Assembly (NCBI GenBank): GCA_038501625.1
Contig: JAZAYU010000079.1
Location: 248,001 to 312,000 of the forward strand
DNA length: 64,000 nucleotides
Source of the DNA: Corbicula japonica
Taxonomy: Eukaryota; Mollusca; Bivalvia; Venerida; Cyrenidae
Reading direction: 5' to 3'
Shown: positions 53,801 to 62,905 of the stretch, piece after piece
Layout of the letters: each line of letters begins with the position of its first letter
Numbering within the stretch: the stretch's first letter is position 1
The notes under the pieces: model-generated
Database searches by the model: none
The model's input: the letters and a program-made list of their open reading frames with translations, nothing else
Told to the model about the DNA's origin: nothing
Translations under genes and position numbers: made by a program

Positions 53801-55000
53801 ACAATAATTTAACGGAAATTGTAGTTTTTTTGTTGTTGTTTTCACCAATATTTTGCGGGTTTGGATCAAATTCTTACTTTTTACTAACTTCATCAAATAT
53901 CGATAATCTGAAAGTTTTGTTCAATATCATTTTCTTTTTTGACTCTGTAATTTTCAAAAATGAGCTGTGTTTTAATTAGCTTGTTTTACTTGCATATGCA
54001 TTTAACATATTGACAACTGACCTGTGCTACTCATATCAAAATCAGAATCCTGTTAAAGTGATTTAAATAACATGTCGGAAGAAACTTTTAAAAATGTATA
54101 CAGTTGAGCCTGCTTAGCAGCCATCTGCATTGGGCAGCTATCTATATCGGTGGAATAATGATTACATTGTCTGGATATGAAAACCGGCAAAATAATGTTC
54201 TAATTAGTAAAGCACAGAATAGGATTGCGCGAGTTTCAAAATAGATACCTCCACTTTGTCGACTAGACTTTTAACCGTGTCGTGGTGCAGCTCCCAGGCA
54301 ATTGGCATCCGTACCCAGGACCCTGTGTCTCTGTCAAAGTACATGTGAACATTGTGCTTCTTCTGAAGTAGAGAAGATATGGCCATAACTTTTAATTCCG
54401 GAATTGAAAGAAAACATTATTATATTGAGAGGATCAATTTAATGGGTTACATTAACCGCTTTGGAACGGTCAGTAGCAATATGTTTTGCAGCCAGGGCTT
54501 AAACAAGGTACTCGGTTGCACCAACTTAAAACTTGCCTTTTAATGTTTCCATATGAAGAAACAGGTACAGGTTGTATTGGTGAATTAACTCAACCTAATT
54601 TATGCATATAATTGTACATAATATTTACATTGTTTCAGTATGATTAAAGAAGTATAAAAAACAGAACGTTTTACCAGTACTTAGGTTGGTATTTATTTTC
54701 AACACGAAACATGAAACTTAAAAACAACGTATAAGATCTATTCTCAACAAAATTTGAAGACTGCAAACGCTTAAAATAGGAGTTAGAAAATGGCAAGTGC
54801 ATGAGTAAAGTGATATATGATAACAATTAGCAAATAAAACGAAAAAAAAAAGAACAACAACTTCGTTTTATAAGCAAAATTAACAGACTCACATAAAATA
54901 TATAAGTTGGAACTCTTCCTTTTGTCGGATGCATGATGAAGCCTTCTCTGTCATCTCCAGAGCCATGTGGACCTTCTGCATCTTGATCATTATTTTTTTC
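50236..55000 (-). CDS. Gene A (3' part): WW-like, UBA-like and coiled-coil protein, unknown family
   Basis: Six exons on the minus strand: 54,893-55,000, 54,249-54,362, 53,627-53,735, 51,323-51,417, 50,973-51,014 and 50,236-50,472. All have GT-AG sites and compatible phases (0-0, 0-0, 0-1, 1-0, 0-0, 0-stop), giving about 235 codons without a stop. In order: acidic linker (DAEGPHGSGDDREG), an aromatic stretch ending in YIFY, a WW-like segment (YFDRDTGSWVRMPIAW), a UBA/CUE-like helical segment (WGDRQDILALLRACNYDPDE), a charged helix, an SVP linker and a leucine-zipper-like tail. Upstream exons must lie beyond 55,000, where a 5.3-kb transposon begins. Intron 3 holds a recent Tc1-like insertion. 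I recognise no named family; domain labels are by resemblance only. Confidence 0.72.
50516..50592. repeat. Hairpin with ~35-bp arms in gene A last small intron
   Basis: aaagaaataagaaacgcaac ... cacgaaat / atttcgtg ... gttgcgtttctaatttctt. An older, decayed version lies at the same relative place in gene B. Confidence 0.85.
50593..50738 (+). mobile_element. P 3' end inserted in gene A intron
   Basis: ttcgttaattgtttgtagcg ... ggggaggctgtgttttttta ... cctgaaatgcatatattac. Absent from the paralogous intron at 8,505, which serves as the empty site. Confidence 0.85.
50787..50823 (+). repeat. (AAT)n microsatellite
   Basis: About 12 aat units. Confidence 0.95.
50973..51014 (-). CDS. Gene A exon A5 (42 nt)
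   Basis: Acceptor tattctttttttcag, donor TTGTCG|gtaaag. In phase 0 it reads KVTGTDSVPGRKLS, 14 codons. It joins KDM (A4) to EMTQSDS (A6) in frame. TDSVPGRK and SDSVQGKK (start of A6) look like duplicated exon modules. No equivalent was found in gene B between 25,394 and 8,378. Confidence 0.65.
51323..51417 (-). CDS. Gene A exon A4: charged helical exon
   Basis: 95 nt; acceptor gatttttatttag, donor GATATG|gtaagtg. In phase 1 it reads (E)WMQENKKKSNTCELLQEKK-DVVQVAKGVKDM. Same size, phase and splice sites as gene B exon 25,394-25,488. The replacements are mostly conservative (Ile/Val, Lys/Gln). Confidence 0.8.
51526..52738. mobile_element. Tc1/mariner-type element, copy 2 (1,213 bp)
   Basis: TA-flanked (51,524-51,525 and 52,739-52,740), with the same ends as copy 1 and only a few substitutions and short indels, e.g. 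12 bp missing near 52,073 relative to copy 1. It sits in an intron of gene A. All reading frames of copy 1 recur almost unchanged because the copies are young, not because they are constrained. Confidence 0.9.
52745..53205 (-). mobile_element. P-related 3' UTR variant copy
   Basis: aaaggtagagacgaaacgag, ttatcgccttggacctgtca, agtagaactgcttctagtgt, cttggtgaattaaatcccac, and a 5'-side block agggaactccaatctaaact also found at 28,900. Divergent subfamily shared with 26,336-26,560. Confidence 0.7.
53206..53626. other. Gene A intron, nothing recognised
   Basis: AT-rich intronic DNA without repeats seen elsewhere in the window. Confidence 0.4.
53627..53735 (-). CDS. Gene A exon A3: UBA-like helical segment
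   Basis: 109 nt; acceptor attccttttatag, donor GGATG|gtaagtaag, an excellent pair. In phase 0: EAVPTWGDRQDILALLRACN then YDPDECIAVYLHLQKD, ending in phase 1 to join A4. A short helix, a CNYDPDECI turn and a second helix resemble a UBA/CUE-type ubiquitin-binding fold (inference; not a confident match). Confidence 0.78.
54249..54362 (-). CDS. Gene A exon A2: WW-like segment
   Basis: 114 nt; acceptor tatcttctctacttcag, donor GTGGAG|gtatct. In phase 0: KKHNVHMYFDRDTGSWVRMP then IAWELHHDTVKSLVDKVE. Two Trp eight residues apart and YFDRDTG before them recall a WW-type sheet, but the second Trp replaces the expected Pro region. The same Y-x2-D-[ST]-G ... W ... P-x2-W pattern is in gene B exons B3/B4. 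Confidence 0.78.
54430..54620 (-). mobile_element. P 3' UTR fragment in gene A intron
   Basis: ttaaccgctttggaacggtc, agtagcaatatgttttgcag and ggttgcaccaacttaaaact align to the conserved UTR block; old and truncated. Confidence 0.75.
54893..55000 (-). CDS. Gene A exon A1 (108 nt)
   Basis: Acceptor tttatttattttctag, donor TTTTAT|gtgagtctg. In phase 0: EKNNDQDAEGPHGSGDDREG then FIMHPTKGRVPTYIFY. It has an acidic, Gly-rich linker followed by a hydrophobic/aromatic stretch leading into exon A2. Since it starts in phase 0 after a good acceptor, at least one more upstream exon is expected beyond the window's 55-61 kb transposon block. Confidence 0.75.
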
Positions 55001-55179
55001 CTAGAAAATAAATAAACATATTAACATATTTTAGGAACAACTAATCTGAGCTGTGCTTATTGTTGTCCAGCATCAAGAACCTTCTGTCATCGCCAGTCGT
55101 TAACTATTATATAAAATTGAAATCTTGACAACATACTCCACAAACACATAACGCTTTCAAAATCTTTTTATTCACAGTA

Positions 55180-55296
55180 GCACTATTCGTGCAGCGTGGC
55201 AGCAGTAGAAAGTCTTTCCGTACATAAAGTCAGTAAAGTTATCAGTAAATAATCGGTTACCGATGTCATGCAGTGAAGATTACGTTTACTAGTATC
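55180..55296 (+). mobile_element. SINE body, split by the 5.3-kb element
   Basis: attcgtgcagcgtggcagca, gtctttccgtacataaagtc, gttatcagtaaataatcggt and taccgatgtcatgcagtgaa. It ends at gtatc, where the TIR element begins; the chain resumes at 60,626 with gtatcagagttatccaatca and a tRNA-like unit. Confidence 0.8.
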
Positions 55297-55735
55297 CACA
55301 GGAGCGAACCTCTGTCAATGTCTGTTACACGAGGACATGTATGTAGACGACTTAAGTATTGGTTTGTCGACGACTATTTTTCACATTTATAAGTACATTT
55401 CTTTACAGCGTGCGATTAAAGGCTGTTTCTACGTACGATTCATCAATTTTATTGAATACTAGTTTGATTCGTGTTTGGAAGAAATACGTGTATGTATGCA
55501 TATTGGATAAATTAATTATTCCCAGTATTATACCCCAAATATTAACGATATGTTTAAAATAACCCAACAAGAATCTACATCAAATCGTAATATTCACTGT
55601 CCGCGATTAAAAGAGGTCAGGCATGGTTTCAAAACCCTAATATATGTACCTTGGCATGAGTATTTTTGAATTATTTTCTGCTTGAAACATGCCTTTTATG
55701 TACTAAGCTGTCTTTTAAGCAATATTGTAACGGTT

Positions 55736-56637
55736 TTGTCGACGACTGAATAGTTGTTGTTACGGTTTGGTGACTGCTCTGTTACAGTTTGTCGACTACC
55801 ATGGAAGACATCAGTTTTGTGGAAACTTCGAGTGTTATCGACGAAACAGATCTGTCAATGAATGTTTCTGTAACAGAAGATGGTTGACCACAGCAGATTT
55901 TGCCCAGTAATGCAAAACAAGCACCAGCAGGTCGTCTTTATCAGCTCGTTCATAGACTTACTTAATATTGCAAAAAGTGAAACCTTAGTCGACATATAGT
56001 ACGCGCGCAATCACAACGTGCAAAATAAACGTGTCACTACTGTTCCAAAAAAAGGGGGTGATAAAGACTATATCTGTGGTCACCTTAATTCGCATTTGCA
56101 AAGTAAACCCTATTTTTGCGCATGATGCGCAAAATTTGAATTTCAGAGCTCTACACTGTCGGGAACCCATGAATCCGCGAGTCTGTCACTACGCTACGTA
56201 AGACAAGGCACAATGTTAGGGTAGCCTCACGAGTTAACGTGTATGCGGAATTATCTGAAATTTTTGAAACTTTTCAGGATTCTTAGAGATCGTTGAGTTG
56301 GGCTCACGGCCGGAATTTCAGAGCTCTACACTGTCGGGATCCCTGAAATCCAGTTTGGGCTTTACGCTACATAAGGCAAGACACGATTTTAGGGTAGCTA
56401 ATCTGAGATCATTGAAACTGTCAGGGTATGTAGAGATCGTTGAGGTGAACTCAATTGAAAAATCCGATGGGTGCTTCATTATCTGATGTTTGATAACATG
56501 TACTTATTCTTTTAAGTGCTAAACGCAATATTTGCATCGAATTTTTTGCCCTTAAAATACAGAAAAGTCGTCAACTAGACTATTACGTCAATGCAAAGGT
56601 CGTCAACTATACCGTAACAGTGTAATCCCAAAACCGT
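55736..56637. mobile_element. Nested ~0.9-kb inverted-end segment
   Basis: Left gtaacggttttgtcgacgac and right (inverted) gtaacggttttgggattaca, with ATT outside both. gtcgtcaact motifs occur near the right end. An internal ~185-bp direct repeat (gaatttcagagctctacact at 56,140 and 56,316). Either a separate small element or the subterminal region of the larger one. Confidence 0.6.
55801..55887 (+). CDS. Small acidic frame inside the TIR element
   Basis: ATG in a strong context (accATGg) opens 28 codons, MEDISFVETSSVIDETDLSM and NVSVTEDG, then TGA. If the TGA were read through, the frame continues to 55,965 (PQQILPSNAKQAPAGRLYQL...). It looks like the N-terminus of a protein, possibly from the element's former autonomous parent. 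No family recognised. Confidence 0.25.
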   Translation: MEDISFVETSSVIDETDLSMNVSVTEDG

Positions 56638-56763
56638 TACATTAAACGATAAATAAAAATATAAAAAGACCACATATTCCGTGAGTTATACTAATTTGAC
56701 AATTTTGACGAAATTTTGCTTTTCCTGTAATCATTAAAAAGTGGCATTTATAAGAAACAAGTT

Positions 56764-56766
<3 letters not shown>

Positions 56767-56816
<50 letters not shown>
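56767..56816 (+). repeat. (AAT)n microsatellite
   Basis: About 16 aat units. On the minus strand it is (ATT)n and lies ~310 bp beyond the LINE frame, so it might be that LINE's 3' tail. Confidence 0.95.
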
Positions 56817-57129
56817 GAAATATTTTATTTATAGATGGTAACTCTTAAGTTTTGTACAAAGTAAAACAACAATAATACAAATCTTATTTTCAAGAGACCA
56901 TCATGAAATATTATAACTACACACAAATAAATTAAAAAGAAATAAAAAAGATGAACAATACAAAATCACATATGTTAATTGGGCAATATTTTGAGAAGGC
57001 AAAATATTATAATGTAATACATTATAATACACATACTCAAGAAGTAGAAAAAAAACACGACAAGTCATTGAGCAGTTACCAGTTTGTGTGTATTATAATC
57101 TAGATACATTTTAAGAATTTATTGTCAAT

Positions 57130-58520
57130 AAATGATGTTTGTATGATTTTTTGAATAAATTACCTAGCACTAATTTGGCAAAACGTCTTTGGAAGTTATT
57201 AATCCGATATTTGTTGGTTTTTGAACATTGTCCCCACGAGATAGCTCCATAATCAAGAATCGGTAGTACATACGCATTATAGTAAATTTTCTTTGTTTCA
57301 AATGTGAGGTACTTTGATATTCTAATAACAGATATAGCTTTGAGTTTAATTTACTGCAAATTTTATCTATCTGCACATGCCATTTTATTGAATCATCAAC
57401 AATAATGCCTAAAATATTTTGATAATGTACATTTTCAAGCTGAGTTTGATTTAAACTAATTACTAGAGAGTCTTTAACCTGTTTTTCGTTCCCAGTAGCA
57501 TGCAAGTTGACTTTAATGGGTTTAGTGCCATATTGTTATTTTTACACCGCTTGTCTATATTATCAATGTCATATATTGATTTTCTGTCAAAATGGTAAAG
57601 TTTTAATATTTATGTAAAAGGATATTATGATCGACCATGTCAAACGCTTTGCTTAAATCAAGAAAAACGCTACCTACTAAATTCCCTTTGTCAATAGCTG
57701 ATAACCAATTATCATGTTTTTTAAGCGAATTCTCTAATATATTATAAAGAACATGTAGCGCAAGTGTTGGTTGGGTTATTGATATTATTGATTCTATGCC
57801 AGAATGTAAAATGTCGTTAACAAAAAGCTTTTCATTGAATTTAGTAAATGATCGGTATTTTATAGTTTGATGTTTATCTTCATAGACCTTTTGATGTTTA
57901 TTGATTTTTCTGGTAAAACATACCGCAAAATGATCACTCAAACTTATTTTGGGCACAGAAACTTCAATAATATTTTCAGGGTGGGTTGTATAAATATGAT
58001 CAATCAATGGGCAGCTTTTCTTAGTTACCCTGGTATGGTTCTTAACAACTTGAGATAATCCTAAACAAGAGATAGTAGATGACCAATTACGATTGATATT
58101 ACCATAATTCGAATCAAGATTAAAGTTAAAATCACCAAGACAATATATTTCCTGAAAGTTTTCAAGTAACTTATTGAAATGTTGATCAAACAAATCTATC
58201 CAATTTTGCAGGGAACTTGGTGGTCTGTATACAAAGTTAACAATAAACGATTTACATTTCTAAGGAAAACATACTTCAATAACTATGGATTCTAAGCTCA
58301 TACTTTCTAGATATAGTCTGCGGCGACATTGTACATTATCTTTTATATATACTATTAAACCACCACCATGTCTAAAAGACCTATCTTTTCGTTCTATTTT
58401 ATATCCATTAATTCGAAGCTCATCGTTACAAATAGTATCTGTTAAGAAGCTTTCACACAGTCCTAGTTTCTCAAAAATGTACCAGGATATATTAAATATT
58501 TAGTAGAACAGTTCTTACTT
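57130..58520 (-). pseudogene. LINE with endonuclease kept and RT core deleted
   Basis: Minus strand. The 5' part gives an APE-type endonuclease: LTDTICNDELRINGYKIERK, RHGGGLIVYIKD, a TAG stop, VNFVYRPPSSLQNW, YCLGDFNFNLD (GDFN box), LIDHIYTTHP and SLSDHFAVCF (SDH box). A linker runs straight into SVFLDLSKAFDMVDHNILLH (RT motif A), so the RT N-terminal motifs are missing. A stop follows, and the next recognisable piece is CKNNNMALNPLKSTCMLLGT then ILGIIVDDSIKWHVQIDKIC, so the YADD-containing palm is missing too. Layout suits the Jockey/CR1/L2 group. The element is dead. Confidence 0.88.
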
Positions 58521-58699
58521 GTCATGAACTAAAGTTTTTGTTATAGTCAACATTCATAAATATCATTTCGACATATAACACAACGAACACATATTTTTAA
58601 CCCTTTTGAAGCCATGCTCATCTGTTTTTAGCTCGACTATTCGAAGAATAGGGGAGCTATCCTACTCGCCCCGGTGTCGGCGTCGGCGTCGGCGTCCGT

Positions 58700-59205
58700 T
58701 AAACAAAAAATGCACTTTGGTCCATTACTTGAAAACTACTTATGATATCAACTCGAAACTTGGAATATATATTCACCATCAAATTCTACATCATTACCAA
58801 CAAGACCCATAACTCTGCTTCCAATATTTTTCAAGTTATGCCCCTTTTTCACTTAAATTTTGCGTTAAGGAAAATATGCACTTTGGTCCATAACTTATAA
58901 ACTACTTAAGATATCAACTTGAAACTTGGAATACATATTCACCATCAAATTCTACATCATTACCAACAAGACCCATAACTCTGCTGTCAATATATTTCAA
59001 GTTATGCCCCTTTTTTCTTATATTTTGTGTCAAGCAAAATATGCATTTTGCCTCTAACTTTAAAACTAATTGAGATATTGCCTTGAAACTTGAAATATAT
59101 TTTCACCATCAAAATCTACATCATAACCAACAAGACCCATAACCCTTCTTCCAATATTTTTCAAATTATGCCCCTTTTTCGCTTACATTTTGTGTTAAGC
59201 AAAAT
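58700..59205 (+). repeat. Tandem array, ~165-bp monomer, three units
   Basis: Units share atgcactttggtccataact, gatatcaacttgaaacttgg, attcaccatcaaattctaca, caacaagacccataactctg and caagttatgcccctttttc. Confidence 0.9.
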
Positions 59206-60060
59206 ATACAGTCGGCCCTTAACTTCGTTATGAATGGAGGGATTTCAAAATAACTTGGCACAAATGTTCACCATGACAAGGCGGTGTGTCGCGTACAATA
59301 CCCATGCCTGTAGGTCCAAAGTCAAGGTCACTGTTACTAAAAATAGAATTTTCTTGCAAAATCGTGTCCGCTCTGTAACTTTGTTATTTCTTATTGGGTT
59401 TTTAAATAACTTGGTATAATTGTTCACCATATCAAGACGGTGTGTCACGTACATGCCCAAGCCTGTGTGTCAATGGTCAAGGTCACTGTTGCTAAAAATA
59501 GAATTTTCTTGTCTAGGCTGTTACTTTGTTATGAATGGAGGGATTTCAAAATATCTTGGCACAAATGTTCACCATGACAAGGCGGTGTGTCCGCACAATA
59601 CCCATGCCTGTAGATCCAAGGTCAAGGTCACTGTTACTAAAAATAGAATTTTCTTGTCCTGGCTGTAACTTTGTTATGAATGGAAGGATTTCAAAATAAT
59701 TTGACACAAATGTTCACCATGACAGGGCGGTGTGTCACGTACCATGCCCATGCCTGTAGGTCAAAGGTCAAGGTCACTGTTACTAAAAATAGAATTATCT
59801 TGTCCTGGCTGTTACTTTGTTATAAATGGAGGGATTTTAAAATAACTTTGCACAAATGTTCATGAAAAGGCAGTGTGTCCGCACAATACCCAAGCCTGAA
59901 GGTCCAAGGTCAAGGTCACTGTTACCAAAAATAGAATTTTCTTGTCCAGGCTGTAACTTCATTATAAATGGAGGGATTTCAAAAAAACTTGACACAAATG
60001 TTCACCATGAAAGGGCAGTGTATCGCGTATCATTCCCATCATTGCACTTGAGTGTCTGAA
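59206..60060 (+). repeat. Tandem array, ~150-bp monomer, about six units
   Basis: Units share ttgttatgaatggagggatt, ttggcacaaatgttcaccat, gacaaggcggtgtgtc, caatacccatgcctgtaggt and caaggtcaaggtcactgtta. The frames here (CRSKVKVTVTKNRIFL) only reflect the repeat. Confidence 0.92.
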
Positions 60061-60625
60061 AATGATGCATAGCGGGGCATCCGTGTCCTATGGACACATT
60101 TCTAGTTTCACTTATATTTTCACTTAAGTGCACTTCATCGATAACTTTGCAAATACTTAAGGTATCAACTTCAAACTACCATTATATTTTCATTTCAGTT
60201 CTTTTTCTGTAACATTACTGAAGTGATTGATATTTGACTAACAGTAAATGTCTCTAATAAAAAATTACTAACAAGTTTTCTAACAAATTCAGAAATATTT
60301 CATAGTTATTCCCCTATTCAGTTTAATATTTATGGTACATTTAGGAATTATTTCTGTTATTTGAAAAGAATTTCTCCCGTACCATTCACTTGTAAATATT
60401 TTTCCTGATTGCACATGAATGTATGGCCATAGTTGTTATTGTTTTAATCTTCAAATTGCATTTGTTTCAAATGATTCGAATAGTCGAGCATGCTGTCTCC
60501 TCTGACAGCTCTTGTTATTAATATTTAGTAACTCACGCTTCAAACATTGTTCAGATAGTCGTCAACAAACCGATACTTAAGTCGTCTACAAACATGTCCT
60601 CGTGTAACAGAGTTTCGCCCCTGTG

Positions 60626-61012
60626 GTATCAGAGTTATCCAATCAATCTATTTCTGGGTTGTCCCGGCTAGCTTAATGGATATCGTAATCGGAATTTCAT
60701 GGCTAGACGCTGTCGCTGTACGGTACGCATTCGCTTCCCAGTAGGGGCAGTACCGTTTGATATTTAAAGTAGCGCTATGTGCAGTTTGGCGGCCGTAGAA
60801 AGTCTCCCCGTACATATAGCGATTACTGTTATCAGTGAATAATCGGTTACCGATGTCATTTAGTGATGATTACATTTATTTTTGGTTATCTGATCAACTT
60901 ATTTTAGGCTGGGTTGTCCCAGATAGCTCCGTCGGTAGCTTAATCGGAATTGCATGGCTGTCGCCGTACCGTTCGGGTTCGCTCCCCAGTAAGGGCAATA
61001 TCATTTAATATC
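60626..61012 (+). mobile_element. SINE chain: tRNA-like, body, tRNA-like
   Basis: tRNA-like unit 60,657-60,750 (ggttgtcccggctagcttaa ... cattcgcttcccag), body 60,755-60,905 (ggcggccgtagaaagtctcc, aataatcggttaccgatgtc, ttatctgatcaac), second tRNA-like unit 60,907-61,010 (gttgtcccagatagctccgt ... gggttcgctccccag). With the body at 55,180 it forms a four-part chain. Confidence 0.85.
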
Positions 61013-61479
61013 TTCATGCTGCGAAATGGCTTGCCTTTCTGATTATCAAGTGATAACCTTTAAAAAATAATTAAAATATCAGTTTTGATTTTGTTCAGTA
61101 AAAGCATGCTTTTTGGCTTTCATTTGCGAGAGTTTATCGTACTTCAGTAAAAAAATATCAGGATTTCAAATAATGCAGAAAAATATTTTGTTTTAGAAAC
61201 CGAATGTATAGAAAAACGACCTTTCTTACCTTTCTGAAAAACCTTGCATTAGTTTGACAAATCGCCATTAGAAAATGAAAATTAGTGCTTACTGTAAGTA
61301 TGTATTGATAATTAGTTATATAAGATTAGAGTTATATTACTAACGACATTTCGCTTTGTTTCTGTGTGAGCTTAGAAATAAGATAATTATTTTTAATCTG
61401 AACTCTGCGTACAAGTGTTAATACAGCCACAGATTAAAACAGCTCTTCACAAAAAGAAATTATTGTAGGCAATTAAAAA

Positions 61480-62905
61480 AAAAAAGTGAAATGTACATAT
61501 CAGGAATCACCACACTCAGAAAACACATCCCCCACGCAGAGAAAATGTAGAGTGAAAAAGGGAGCACGTGTTTATAAATATATACATTTCAAATACAAAA
61601 CCAAACATTAATAACGAAAATGAGAAATCTTGGGGGGTGCTCATATCAACAAACAAGAACAAGTTGACTTGTTGAAATAACTCAAACTAACCACAGCTCA
61701 ACAATGTTGCATCCCAAAGAACACAAACATATAAAACATAAGAAGCTAATAGCGTTGCACAGCAAACAGGCGGGTACTCCATGATCGAGACCACATCACC
61801 TATAGTCAAATTAGTTCTTTTACAAGATTTCCCCATAAACCTTCATAAACTCTTAAACCCATACCACCGTCATGTAACCGAAGAGGTAGGCATAATGATC
61901 AATTGTAGATGGTTTAATCACCAGGCATGCAGAGCGCTGTAGAATATCATGTTGGTAACCTATCTTTTCTAATTTACAGATGGTTTTTATATAAAAAATA
62001 AACATTTGCTTTCACTTTCTTAAGTTAAACCTTAATAAAAACTGGCTGTAAAAATTGAATTTGAATTTAAAAGTGCACTTGTATTTTCTAACTAAATCTG
62101 GGTATCGGCGACAAAACATGCGAAAGGTTTTCCTTTATATGTGATTTTAAAAGTTTTTTTTCAGTTATGCGAACATTGCGTTCTTTAACACTGCGTTCAG
62201 TAGCGCTATTTGTGCAGTGTGGCGGCCGTAAAAAGTCTCCCCGTACATATTGTCAGTACTGTTATCAGTAAAATAACCCGTTACCGATGTCATGCAGTGA
62301 TTGTTACTATTGAGAGCTATCCGATCAATCTTTCTGGGGGTTGTCCCGGTTAGCTCAATCGGTTGCGTCGCAGGTATTGCAGGGCTAGGCGCTGTCGCCG
62401 TGACGGTGCGGGTTCGCTCCCAGCTAGAGGCACTATCATTAAAAATCTTTAACATCATTACAAGCCCAGAAATTGCGAACAAGCTGTGAGATATAAAATG
62501 TTGCACGAGGAACATCGCCGTCTAAAAACGAAACATGTAATACCTTAAAACTAAAATCACCTCTTTTATCATATAATAATTATGTAAGTGCTGACGTGAC
62601 CATTTTCAATGGAAAAATCTAGATCAAGAAAAATTAGTTGCTTTTCTGAAGTGTTCTCCTTAATAAAAAGTTGTAGTTAATTAGGATAAATTGTGTAAAC
62701 TAGAGATGGAAACTGGTTATCATGGATATTCAATAAAAAAACACGGAACCTCGATGTGTTGTTAAAGGCAGAAATAATGTCATCATGATGTTCGGTAGAA
62801 AGAGATAACATAAAGTCTCTTTCATAAAAGTATTAAAAAACATATCAGCAACAAGGAGTGCTCAATTAGTACCTACCCAATCGGATACCTTGACTTGTTT
62901 ATCAG
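61480..62905 (-). mobile_element. P element copy, minus strand, interrupted by a SINE
   Basis: 3' UTR 61,490-61,800, then RT remnants (minus sense) to the KRNVRITEK-like region at 62,165. After the SINE come FLDGDVPRATFYISQLVRN-like, IYDKRGDFSFKVLHVSF-like and GTN/GTY remnants to 62,900. Many frame breaks. Confidence 0.82.
62190..62445 (+). mobile_element. SINE unit (body then tRNA-like) with TCTTTAAC target duplication
   Basis: 256 bp flanked by TCTTTAAC at 62,182-62,189 and 62,446-62,453, inside a P copy whose uninterrupted form is seen at 28,250. Order: body (gcgctatttgtgcagtgtgg, tctccccgtacatattgtca, agctatccgatcaatctttc), then tRNA-like (gttagctcaatcggttgcgt ... gcgggttcgctcccag), tail cactatcattaaaaa. 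Confidence 0.9.

Larger units (their letters stand above)
58627..60520. mobile_element. Helentron-like (HINE-type) non-autonomous element with tandem arrays
   Basis: The left end ttagctcgactattcgaaga and right subterminal cgaatagtcgagcatgc are short inverted matches. The right end has a hairpin gctgtctcctctgacagc followed by tcttgtt. A cgtcggcgtcggcgtcggcg tract follows the left end. Between lie two tandem arrays. Asymmetric subterminal inverted repeats plus a 3' hairpin fit Helentron-associated elements (inference). Confidence 0.6.
55297..60625. mobile_element. 5.3-kb element with long TIRs and 5-bp GTATC duplication
   Basis: Left end CACAGGAGCGAACCTCTG, then (after a 10-bp extra) ttacacgaggacatgtatgt and agacgacttaagtattggtt. 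The inverted right end is CACAGGGGCGAAACTCTG, ttacacgaggacatgtttgt, agacgacttaagtatcggtt. Total arm about 80 bp. GTATC lies at 55,292-55,296 and 60,626-60,630. Recurrent gtcgac/gtcgtcaac motifs lie subterminally. No long transposase frame; the interior holds a nested element, a LINE fragment and tandem arrays. CAC ends with a 5-bp duplication recall Transib/RAG-type elements, but this is only a resemblance. Confidence 0.82.
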
